A DNA stretch of 64,000 bases. It comes from Undaria pinnatifida (lineage: Eukaryota > Sar > Phaeophyceae > Laminariales > Alariaceae). The first letter of the stretch is position 1. Every line of letters begins with the position of its first letter. Below, piece after piece: positions 31,838-41,853 of the stretch. The stretch covers positions 8,967,759 to 9,031,758 of the forward strand of contig JABAKD010000018.1 in the NCBI GenBank assembly GCA_012845835.1. Direction: 5' to 3'. The translations under genes and the position numbers were made by a program. The notes beneath the pieces are model-generated. The model did no database searches. It was not told the DNA's origin and saw only the letters and a program-made list of their open reading frames with translations.

Positions 31838-34800
31838 ATGCTTGCCGCTCGTGCTACCGGGACTTCGTCCCTAAAGATTGCAAGGCCGACCACGGTTTTC
31901 GCGGTCGCCGCGGCCCGCGCGGGTCCTCGAGCGCTCAGCGCAAAACCGCCTGAGAAGCCTGCCCCCACTCCAGAGGAGCAAGCAAAGAAGCAGGCAGCGC
32001 AGATGCGTGCTTTGGATGAGGTGCTGGGGGCACATCACACTGCCGGTGAGGGGTTACGTGGCCTGGTCTCGTCATGTCTCCCATGCTTCCTTCCACCCCA
32101 CGCCGAACGTCGGCATTGTTGAGAAAGCATTGGCTTCGTCAGCTTGTTCTGTGTGAGGAAGGTGTTTCTGATACCACTCTTAAACTACACATAGAGACCG
32201 TTTATGTATTAATATGTAAGTAAACGTATCTTATATTTACGTTCACTTCGGTATATATGGCGGTCTATCGTACGAGTACGTCGCACAGCAGGAGGTCTCT
32301 CGATTAGGTGTGATGACCTCGGGCCTCGGGCTCGCTAAATGCAGGACGTTCAAGCGACAAGATTCCTGCCCATCGATTTTGGACAGTTTCAATCTTGCTC
32401 GTCGGCCCAGACCAATCCGACCCTAGGCCTAGCCCTAACCCTAACCCCAATAATTTGGGGGGCTCGAGTTCGGCAGGGCAGTTTCGTTTCTCCGCAGTTT
32501 TAGGTGTCGTTTTTGGTTACTTACAAACCAAGGCAGCCGATTGGCCAGCCTCGACCAGTAAAAGACCAATGATCGGCATGAAGTTTTTGCAAGCCCGTTC
32601 TATTGCCCGTTGCGCACATGGGTCCAGGCTGGACCTCGCACCTCGCACGGGCGGTACTTGCCCACAAGAGCAGTGGCATACAACAAGAATCCCGGCTGCA
32701 GCATGTGTATCATGCGCACGTGCTGCGCTTTTACGATCGACACCGCACCCTGGGTCTAAGATAAGCTGCAACACCAACATTGACAAGGATTCTCAACTAT
32801 TATGTCTTGTATTCATTCTACAATTTAGCGCGACAGACAGAATGCACCCCGTATGTCCTTCCCTATTGTCGCCGTGTGTTGTAGCAGCACCACAATGCCA
32901 GTTATACTCGTATCATAGAGCTAGCGGTGTCTCGTGTACTCGCGCGCACAAGCAGTACGAGTACATCCTTTGTATTACTTTACACTGTTCAATCTAGCCC
33001 TCCCCCACTCCCCTCCCCACTCCCCACCCCCCACTCCCCCCGATTTTTTTCTGGTTCAAAAGTTTCGCCTCCAATCTACTCGAAACCCTGAGAGTATGTT
33101 GCGGACAACCCCAAGGAGGCGTTGGCCCTTGACCCGTTTGATCAAAATGAACCCTTCCCCTCTCCTCTCCCCCGCTTCCCCTGTCCTACGCCCCCTGCCC
33201 CCCCTCCTCACCCTTTCCACCGCCCCCTCCACCCTCTCCCCTCCCCACCACTCCCTCACCTCCCCACCCTACCCCCCCTCCCCAAATCCACCGTCCGGTT
33301 GCTCTTTTCTGCGGAATTTCGTGTTTTTTTGTTCTCTATTTTTTTGTCTGCTTCGGAAGTGTCGCCTCCGATCTACTCTAAACCCCAGGACCCTTTTCCG
33401 GAAAACCCGGAGGAGGCACTAGCCCTTGACCCCTTACCCCCCTCGGTGGCGGGACGCAAGGTGATCATCTCGCAAACGAGCAAACCCGCGACTACCACTG
33501 GGGATGGGGGCGGGCTTTATAAGTGGAATCTTACCTTCAGGCAGCAGGTCAGTGATGTGGTGGTCGCTATGGGGGGGGGGTACATGGTGGGAGTTTTACA
33601 AGTAAAAGCAGTAGTGGTGTGGTGGTGGTTGGTGGTGGTCATGATGGAGGGTGGTGGAGGGGGCTTTCGAAGTGAAACCTTGGCTTCAAGCGTTGCTTTT
33701 TTGTTCACACAGCTTTGGGTTTAGCGTAAATGCATGCGTATTACAAAGTTCCCCTTCGGAATGGGGTTGGCTTGATATCCCGGGGGCGTCGCAAGTCCAG
33801 AAGGGGGAACGCACGCGTTCTACATGCGATGTATTTTGTAGTACTGCTTGCTGTGGTGATGGTAGATGTGGTGGGGATGAGGATTGTGGCGGTGTTGGTG
33901 TTGGTGTTGGTGTTGCTGATCGTGATGGTATCGGCAGGAGGGGTGGTGAGGGGTTCAAGATCGGGACTTCCCCTTCAAGCGGCAGGGTGGTTGATTGTTG
34001 GTCACGCAGGCGCCACTAGAGCTCAGGGATAGAGATTAGCTGTATTTGCTCGGTCTTGGTAGTATTGCTTGCGGTAGTAGTAGCGGTGGTAGTGATACTA
34101 ATACGAAGTACTGGTGTTTTTGGTAGGACAGGTGGTCATGGTGGTGGGGGAGGGGGTGGGGGCTCAACAAGTATAACCTCACTTCCAGCAGCAGTTGGGT
34201 TGGTTTTTGGCCACACAGATGGTGAGTTGATCTGGAAAGTGGAAGAAATTAGAAAAGGACAAATAAAAGAAAAAAGGACGATGTTAGAGTTCTTGGCTAA
34301 CACTAAGTTCATACTTGTAGTGCTGCCTGTGGTGTTCATGTTGGTGTTGGTGTTGGTGTCGGTATTGGTGATGCTGGTGCTGGAGGTGGTGCTGGGGCGG
34401 TTGCTACTGTTGTGGATGTTGCTGTTGTTGCTGCTTTTGTTGTGTGTTTTTTGTTTGTTTTCTAACGCTCTTGCTCTCTCTCTCACTCGACAGGAACGCT
34501 GGTCCAACCCTCTCATGGGATGGACGAGCACTGCCGACCCGATGTCGAACATGAGCTTGAGCTTCAGCACCCCCGAACAGGCAGTAAGGTTCTGCAAAAA
34601 GCGGGGCTGGAAATACGAGGTACGCTTTTGTGAATTTCGAACAGGTGCGGGTTTCTAATTTTACGCGGCGCCAAAAACTATGGATCCCTTCCGAGATCGC
34701 TGAAACATATCCGACCGAAAAGAACGCACACACGTTGGCGACAGTTACAAACATCCTGCTGCACCAGCTCCGAGCGACTGCCATGCTGTCCTGAATATAA

Positions 34801-36562
34801 AACAATGGGTACCTCGATTTAAGAGCGCCCCGTGACAAGCCGAAACAAGCGCTCTTAACTACGCATTGCTCTTATCTGTCTGGAAATACATAGCTTCAGT
34901 ATAGGCGGGACATGCCAATTTGACCGCTCTCTAGTCCCGAATGCCCTTATCCTGGACGCTCTTAAATCGGGGTATCCGTTTTAGCCTTGTTGGTACCAGG
35001 TTATACCGCACGAAACAGTGAGCACTAAGGATCTTGACAGCGGTCTCGTGAGGACGCGCGCAGCCGCTCCGGTCGTGTTATGCTGCGCTCTTGTCGTGGC
35101 ATTGGGTTCGGACGCTTCATTTACAGCACTGGGGTTTTTACCAGGCGGCCACTCGATAAATGGCGACCAAAATCGGCGTGCGCACGCTGCCACAGGGTGT
35201 CCTCAGTGGGCTGTTACATTCAGCTAAAATAACGTATTATACTCCGAAATCTCCAAAGTGCGTGTGCACCTGCGTGCTCTTCTGTGGTGGTGAGGCCAGT
35301 AGCACGGTGTAATGAACAATGAAACGCGGTATTCACTCAAAAGAGCGGTCAACCACTTCATGTCTAATAGAGCAGTCAAAACTCGTTTTCACTCTACCGC
35401 CTTGTACTGTTTTCTTTTCTTTTTTACACTTCTACTTTCCAGCTTCTGGACAGGCCGTGGTCACAGGTGTCGTCCCTTCTCCCCCCCGGTTCTTGCCTTC
35501 AATTTTGTCGCGCATAGGGCTCAGCTATCCCACTGCTCGTCAATTTTTCATCGAGTGTTGCTAACTCACGCTCTCGCGCTTTCCGCAAGTCAATTTGTGC
35601 ACAAGAAAAAGTCCCAACGATTTTATACGAGTATGCACTCGGTGGGGCTCGAACTCACGAAACTGACCTATACCGGGCTCGAGGATAACCTGATACGCCA
35701 CCGGGGGGACCGGATGCTCGTACAGCCCCCACTGCTGTGATGAGCCATCTCCTGACCCAGCACGAGCGGCCTGCTTGATGTGACCAAAGCTGTAACCTTC
35801 GTTTGCTTCCGTTGTTTGGTTGCCTCTGTATTGCCATCAGAGAAGAGGGTTACTGGTAACATGTGGGAAATGTGGGTTTGTGGATGTCCGCTGTACCTGC
35901 TACTGTGCCCGGTAGTTTTTTTGGGCGTTTTGTGTTTTGGTCTTGACGTTTACTCTCCTGGCTGCGTGGCTGCCTTGTCTGCCTGCTTGCCGGTGAAGGC
36001 CCGTTCAAAGCTGCTGTATGCGGCCGATGTTGACATTCTTTTTTGTTTAAAGCGTCACTCCTGCCTTTTTGAATTCCCAAAATGGTTGACATACCGCCTC
36101 GTCAATATCTGCCATTTATGCCGTCCAATATTGTCTAGTACAGCAAAGTGTCCGAGTCATGCCCGTTTCACACCAACAACCACCTTCCGTAGTACCAGTA
36201 TACACTATATTTGTCGCAATAGGGTAGTGGTCCCCTTATATTGCCGGTATGTGCACTATAGAGGGAAAAACCGGCACTGTAGCGGCAACCGGCACTATTT
36301 TGCATACTGCTACTAGTGGTTGTTACCATCTGTGCCTAGCGATTTTATAGGCATTATAGCAGGCGGCCGGCACTACTCAACCGTCACTTTGGAGGGACCA
36401 CTACGGTAATATTGACATCTCCTGCCTGCCCCGACTGCCTGTTTGCAGGTGAAAGCCCCTTCAAAGCGCGAGGCCGTTTTCGGAAAGTTTGCCTACTCCC
36501 ACAACTTCTTGCCACACATGGTGGAGCACGACATTAAGGTCAACGGAACCAAGACGAAGTGA
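31838..36562 (+). CDS. NDUFS4: NADH:ubiquinone oxidoreductase subunit NDUFS4 (complex I 18-kDa subunit), complete
   Basis: Accessory subunit of the matrix arm of mitochondrial complex I, needed for stable attachment of the NADH-oxidising module. Exons 31838-32045, 33360-33547, 34494-34619 and 36449-36562 give 211 residues with matching phases 1, 0, 0. Exon 1 starts at ATG 31838 with a typical matrix presequence: Arg/Ala/Ser-rich, no acidic residues in the first 35, and RALSAK as a likely cleavage area. Exon 2 carries [17 protein letters not shown] and [11 protein letters not shown]. Exon 3 is the diagnostic core, [16 protein letters not shown], then [20 protein letters not shown]. Exon 4 has [13 protein letters not shown], then a hydrophilic tail ending in a TGA at 36560. 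That TGA overlaps a GTGAGT that would otherwise look like a donor. Length fits the family. Introns 2 and 3 contain GT-rich runs and a degraded copy of the exon 4 acceptor; intron 1 contains a degraded copy of the 5' part of exon 2. Confidence 0.95.
33055..33150 (+). pseudogene. Decayed duplicate of the 5' part of NDUFS4 exon 2
   Basis: Reads VSPPIYSKP, then a TGA, then [15 protein letters not shown]. True exon 2 has [20 protein letters not shown] and LALDP at 33360-33432. About 90 bp match 300 bp upstream of the used exon, with C-rich filler between. The in-frame stop and loss of the downstream half make it non-functional. Confidence 0.75.
33160..33300. repeat. C-rich pyrimidine tract in NDUFS4 intron 1
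   Basis: About 140 bases almost only C and T (CCCCTCCTCACCC-type), with a shorter one at 33000-33045. Together with 33300-33350 (T-rich) it forms an extended pyrimidine region ahead of exon 2. Confidence 0.7.
33555..34450. repeat. GT/GGT-rich low-complexity stretches in NDUFS4 intron 2
   Basis: Clusters of GGTGGTGGT and TTGGTGTTGGTG at 33600-33660, 33880-33920, 34130-34160 and 34330-34440. Long frames here are low-complexity Val/Leu or Thr/Asn runs and not genes. Confidence 0.7.
35428..35705 (-). repeat. tRNA-derived SINE family I, copy 2
   Basis: Partner of 16243-16535; same B box on the minus strand and the same order of blocks, with small indels. In NDUFS4 intron 3. Confidence 0.6.
35955..36015 (+). 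pseudogene. Decayed duplicate of the NDUFS4 exon 4 acceptor region
   Basis: CTGCCTGCTTGCCGGTGAAGG and CCCGTTCAAAG parallel CTGCCTGTTTGCAGGTGAAAG and CCCCTTCAAAG at 36436-36475. The AG acceptor has become CG and the match ends after about six codons (VKARSK against VKAPSK). Confidence 0.65.
36224..36404. mobile_element. MITE family C, copy 2 (opposite orientation)
   Basis: Ends GTAGTGGTCCC and GGGACCACTAC. The core CTGTAGCGGCAACCGGCACT is the reverse complement of that in 26404-26590. It sits in NDUFS4 intron 3, 45 bp before exon 4. Confidence 0.7.
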
Positions 36563-37069
36563 GTGCTCCCCCCCCGTCCCTGATCGAGACACGCCCTAAC
36601 CCGACCGTATACGGAAAGTGCGCTTGGGGTCATTCACAACGAACGCACCAAAAATATCAGGAATCGTGACAAAACAAACGTGACATTTTTCTCGAATCGT
36701 GAAATTTGTCAGGAATCCTGAGTTTGGATAGTTTGAAAATATCCCGAAAAATTGATGTTAGGCCGACTCTTACGGGAAATGAAACCGGAAATAAATAAAA
36801 AAGGATCTCCCTTTGTCGTGCAGAATCCCCAGGGCAGTTCCGTCGGTAGACATGAGCCATTTCTGTTCACTGCCTTAATAGGAAGAAACCCTCCGCTTTT
36901 CGCACGCAGCACCTACCGCCGCCGATGATTCCTTGCCTCACAGGGCACGAGTTTTGAACATGTATTTTTTCACTTTTTTTCGGTTTTAGGAAAAAACGAA
37001 TCATTACATTGGTGTGGAAAAAGATCGTGAAATAGGTGTGGGGATGTTTGTCTTGATGCAGTGCTGTAG

Positions 37070-37232
37070 ATTTTGTCTTGAAGTTAGTGTTGGGGCGATT
37101 CCAAAGAAGACTAAGAAGGCGAAGAACAGGTTTTAGGCAGGCGTATTCCGAGTGGGAACGCTGAGAGCGAAGCACGGCCTTATACTCCAAGTGATTCCAA
37201 GACAAAGTGCTTGCCGGGATATTTTGAAAAAC
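37070..37232. repeat. RSQRSHSE repeat, copy 2 (inverted)
   Basis: The minus strand reads LRSQRSHSEYACLKP; the plus strand reads VGAIPKKTKKAKNRF. Several differences from copy 1 are synonymous in the minus-strand frame (CGC/CGT, TGT/TGC). Confidence 0.55.
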
Positions 37233-39604
37233 AATGTTCAAACACGTCAGCTGCGGGTTCGATAAAGTTAGGGCCGATACTAACGCAAGCTGCGTGATAC
37301 ACCTAATTTTGTGACTACAATGAAGCAGTTAAATTAGCACACGGTATGCGTGAAAATATGCGGAAGTAAGTGTGGTGAGCTTAAGCTTCACTTTTTGTTT
37401 TGAAATCATCCCGACTGCTACTGTTATTGTTGTGGGCAGCGCACCTAATAAAATCATTAGAGTACTAATAAAACCCAAAAGTACTACTAACCTATCACTA
37501 AGCGCTACATCAATACACAGCAGTAGTAGTAAATCTATCCGTTTTTATACTTTGTTCTATACGGCTAGCTATTAGGTTGTTCATTTTTTCATCCCTGGTA
37601 TCACGTACCAGGTCACATGTACTACGAGGACAGCAGTAGTAATAGCAGCAGCAGTACCGAAAATATTATTTATATACTGCTGTTGTAGGTATCGTATGGT
37701 GTTTTTGTATTGAAAAAGTTTCCCACTTTGTTGAACTACAATAATAACTTCATGCCTGCGTGTGTATTTACATATATTAATAGAGGTAGTTTCGCACTTT
37801 GTTGAACCACAATAATAACCTCATGCCTGCGTGCGTGTTCTACAGCAGTACTTTTTACCACACTAATATTTAACATTTACGTAGGCAAAAGAGCAAGACG
37901 AGGTGCAATAAATTTACGGTAAAACTTAGAACCAGCGAATAACAACACAACAGATGATGACTCCATTGCATCACAAGGGCAGCAACACATGGTGCCTCCA
38001 TTGTATATGTAGAGCACGCCATCATTGGATACCCAGCCCATGCCGTCCTTGTCCTGACTTGTTATTGTCGCTCAGTTTTGGAGTCCTATTACGTGTATGC
38101 AGGGGTACTGCACATCACTCGTTTCCTTGAGTAGCAGCCCTTGGCTGTATGTCATGCACTTGAACTTTAATCAGCAGTATCAATAGTATCAAGATTCACC
38201 TGGTGAGTGTTGACGAGAACGATCCAAGCTTTCAGTTTTTCAGCGAGTAGAAAACGCAGCAATGCGCTTGAACGAGCCACTACAGCTCCTTGATCCCGCC
38301 TCGAACACTACTGGACGTTACCAGCACAACAAAACACAGCTCAAAGTCTTGACTCCGAAAACTTCACGAAGGTTGGGTCAAAGGCTAACACTGTGCTTGA
38401 GCAGGCGCATCGCAACGTTTTATGAGTAGGTGGGTATCCATGGTCTTGATTGAAGTACCCGTGAAAAGACGGAAACACAGAACGAATAGTGCGTCCGTTT
38501 GGTAGGTTTCTTTCATTTACTTAACACTCTCTGGAAGGCTGATAAAATATTTGTGACGTAAGGTCGTAAGCTACTGTTGTTGAGTTTGAACAAAAAGGCG
38601 AGGGACACGTTTAAGTTTCGGTGTTCCCCCTCGTCATCAATTCAGGTATAATGCACCAATATCCCGAGGAATATTATTGCATTATACTTTTCTTGATAGA
38701 TATTTCCTCCCCTATGTGTGAGTCCTTGTCTGAAAAAATATATCAAGTTTTAATTCATGTTTATACAATTCCAACACCAATGACAAACTATCATATGTAC
38801 ATCAATAAACACATATTGTAAGAACGCAAATAGTGAACTTTTTCCTTCTTCTTTGATACATTAAAGAATACTTGTATCACAACCTTGACTTCATACCAGC
38901 ACTGGAAAGCTTCAGTAACTTCGAAAATTCCGCAGGGTATTGTATATTTGTGAGTACGTCTAACAGTCTACATACACACCCTGGATTTACCCGGGGTATG
39001 GCCAACAAAACCTATAACCAAGGTTTTTAATAGTTCCCGGGTTCCCCGGAATATATAACTCCAGATTAATTAGATCCTTGCTTTTACACCGTTTTGTTAT
39101 ACATGCAAGTCCTAGTGAACGTTTAGTGACAAAACGGCACAGATGTAAAAGTGTGGCGAGCTTGAAAGCAGGATACTGGTAACAACAATAGGCCCGTCGT
39201 TGCGTGCGAGTACGAGTACGAGTAGCTCTTCCGCACAGCTCATTTTCCCTTCCCTCTTGCTTAGGCCAGCTGTAGCTCTTCTGCACCGCTCATTTTCTGC
39301 CATAGTTTCCTCGCTCGCCCCCCCCCCTCCCTCCCTTCCCCCCTCCCCTCCCCTCAACGACCACGGTGGAAATCGCCTCCTCCCCTTCCACCCCCTCCCC
39401 ATCCTTGAGCATGCCTCCCCCATCACACCCCTCCCTCTCCATGCTGTGTGGAAACCCTTTTTCTTAGGCACTTCGCTTTCCCGACCTCCGGAGCGAGCCA
39501 CTACGAGCGACCACTGAACTTTGTTGGCACTGCTCCGGTTCGTCAGCACGGAAACCCAGAGCAAAAGTAACAGTTTCAGGTTGCGGTTAGCGCCATTACA
39601 ATCA

Positions 39605-40215
39605 GATATGCGGGATTGTAGCGTATCAGGTTGGCTGGATAGCCAATCAAATCGTGTTGTCTATGCCAATCATGTTGACTGGATAGTAGCGTATCGGGTT
39701 GGCTGGATAGCCAATCAAATCTCTCTGCCTGGGTTTATAGCCAATCATGCTGGCTGGCTGGGTTGCAATTATGTCTGCCAGACAATCGTGCTGACTTGGT
39801 TAACGTGGTAGTTGGATGGCGGGGTAGCCAATCATGTTGGCTGGTGGATGGCTGGGTAGCCACTCAATTCGTGTTGACTGATTATATTAGCCAGTCAAAT
39901 CACGCTTGCGGAGCAGCCAATCATGTCGGCTGGATAGGCAATCTTATTGGCTCCATCGCCAATCGTGTTGGCTGAGTAGCCTATCGTGTAGGCTGGTTAG
40001 CCAATCAAATATGTACTTGACTGGTTGTGTTAGCCAATCAAGTCGTGTTGGCTGTGTAGCGAATCACGTTGGCTGGCGGTGTTCGTAGCCAATCTTGTTT
40101 TCTGGGCAGGGTTGGCCAATCGTGTTTTCTAGTTAGCAATCATGTTTACTAGATAGCCCATTACGTTAGCTGCATGGTCAATCGTGTTGGCTGAGTTGCA
40201 AATCATGACGGCTGG
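39605..40215. repeat. Hairpin minisatellite with CCAAT in each unit
   Basis: About 20 units built on TAGCCAATCATGTTGGCTGG. Within a unit AGCCAA and TTGGCT are complementary, so each can fold into a small stem, and each carries CCAAT. Spacing varies from about 20 to 45 bp. Confidence 0.85.
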
Positions 40216-40535
40216 GTGGGCGGCGGGGGAGGGGGGTCTGCGTACGTATTGCTTCAGGCAGCGTTACGAGGCCACATTACTTTGTTTTGTCTTCTGCCGG
40301 CGGAATTGAGTATGTTAATTTTGCGAGATAGTTTCTCACGATTCTGTGACGTTTCGTGTTGTAACGCTTTTTTACTCATGAGAAGGGAGGAGGCTCTTTC
40401 GCTGGCTTTGCGCTAACTTTGCGCAAGGTACGTGTGGAAAGAACACAACAACCACCGACTTGAAGCCTACTAACTGGAGTTTTTTCAGCCGATCGCCTGT
40501 AATTGTTTTTGGGCGGGAGGTTTGTGGGTATATTT

Positions 40536-40860
40536 TGGGCGGAGTATAAGCACTGTTGTCGAGAACTTGTTGAAATCGGTCCTCCGAAAGATGACCGGCA
40601 AATCTTCGAATAATGTACGAAGAACATCTGCGAAGAACGTCCGAAGCATCCCCGGAGATTATACCAAGGACCTTTCCTCCGAAAGTTTTTGGCGGCGGAT
40701 GAGCACTGTGTCGAGAGCTTGTTAGCCTTGGTCCTCGTAAAGATACCCGGCAAATCGTCGAAGGATCTCAAAAGAGTCTCCGAAGATAATCGAAGAATGG
40801 TGAAAGATCTCCGAAGACTGTTCGAAGGACGTCCCAAGGGGCTCCGAAGATCTCCGAAGG
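40536..40860. repeat. Tandem duplication rich in CGAAGA
   Basis: GCACTGTTGTCGAGAACTTG at about 40550 recurs as GCACTGTGTCGAGAGCTTG at about 40703, period roughly 152 bp. Between and after are many TCCGAAGA units. Open frames here are a result of the repeat. Confidence 0.75.
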
Positions 40861-41067
40861 TTCTACCAAGTACGAGGGATGCTCAGCTTGCGCCGACTTT
40901 TCCGACCGTTTTCCGTCGCATGACATGGTGTGTAAACACTTATCCCCGACAACGTGGGTGCAGTTCTAAAGGGGCAAGGAGCCAACCACACACAAAAACG
41001 CTTCACCCGTCTAACAAACCCAATCCATGCGTCGATCGCTACCGCTAAAATACGTGAATTGGATTAG

Positions 41068-41396
41068 ATGCATCTGTGCGTGCGGCGGAATCGCTACAGA
41101 CACGCGCGTCGGAATCGCTACCGCTGCGTACGGGAAAATGTTTACCGACGCGCGCGGCTGAATCGCTTCATCGCTACGGCTACGCGCGGCAAAATCACCT
41201 TTACGTGCGGCGGAATACGTGGAGCACAATCGCTACCACTTCTACCACCACGCGCGGCAAAATCGTTATCGATACGCGCGGTGGAATTGCTACTGCTACA
41301 AACAGCGAAATCACTAAATCTATTACCATACTAGTAGCGGAATCACTGCAGCTACGTGTGGCGGGATCGCTACCGCTATACACGTGCGGCGGAATA
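41068..41396. repeat. Minisatellite of GCGGCGGAATCGCTAC type
   Basis: About 14 degenerate units of 20-30 bp combining ACGCGCGGC, GGAATCGCTACCGCTAC and similar. It ends about 450 bp before the RRP41 stop codon. Confidence 0.8.
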
Positions 41397-41616
41397 AAAT
41401 ATCACACGCTTTGCCGCGCGGGGACAGTCGCCGGAGTCCCGGTTACACTTGAGAGCTCAGGAGACCGCCCGCATGCTCCCGCACAGCCGCTTGCAACACT
41501 TCGTGGACCTGACGCCAACACGGAAATAAAGGATGGGAGAGCAGAGCGGTAGATGGCAGGGTTATGGTAGGATTGGTGTTAGATTGGATTATCCTTCATG
41601 AGTCAAAGCTTAGCCC

Positions 41617-41695
41617 CGTAGCACGTGCGATCGCAGTATCGCACGCAGCTTCCAAATCTGAGTTTCGACGAAATTTCCGATCTCACAGCTGAGGT
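41617..41695 (+). repeat. SFDK-motif repeat
   Basis: GTAGCACGTGCGATCGCAGT, then ATCTGAGTTTCGACGAAATT and CGATCTCACAGCTGAGG. The most diverged of the longer copies; it lies about 160 bp beyond the RRP41 stop codon. Confidence 0.6.
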
Positions 41696-41853
41696 GATTG
41701 TCTAAATCTGCACTAAAAAAGAACAAAACTGCGATACAAAACGCTTTACAAAAAAACACATCAAAATGCACAACACAACAGCGTTAATAATAAAATAATT
41801 AAAAAAAACAGCTCCTGCCAGGGACGTTCCAACCCCTTCTCGCACTCTCTCCC

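Larger units (their letters stand above)
36563..41853. other. Spacer between convergent NDUFS4 and RRP41 genes
   Basis: About 5.3 kb with no gene. It holds a relative of element D (36630-36760), RSQRSHSE copy 2, and an AT-rich quiet stretch at 37.3-39.1 kb with (AGT)n-like motifs. C-rich sequence at 39320-39440, the CCAAT hairpin array, a CGAAGA-rich tandem and the GCGGCGGAATCGCTA array follow. Confidence 0.55.

Noticed and set aside
32421-32455. Telomeric repeat (CCCTAA)
   Set aside because: Only two or three units, as also at 42727-42745; too short to mark a telomere or fusion.
34136-34597. 153-codon minus frame
   Set aside because: Antisense of NDUFS4 exon 3 and a GTT-rich tract; Asn/Thr runs only.
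33517-34658. Several 100-200-codon frames in NDUFS4 intron 2
   Set aside because: They follow GGT/GTT low-complexity sequence and cross a confirmed exon in the wrong frame.
39605-40215. CRISPR array
   Set aside because: Units and spacers are both degenerate and of unequal length, and the context is eukaryotic; it is a hairpin minisatellite.
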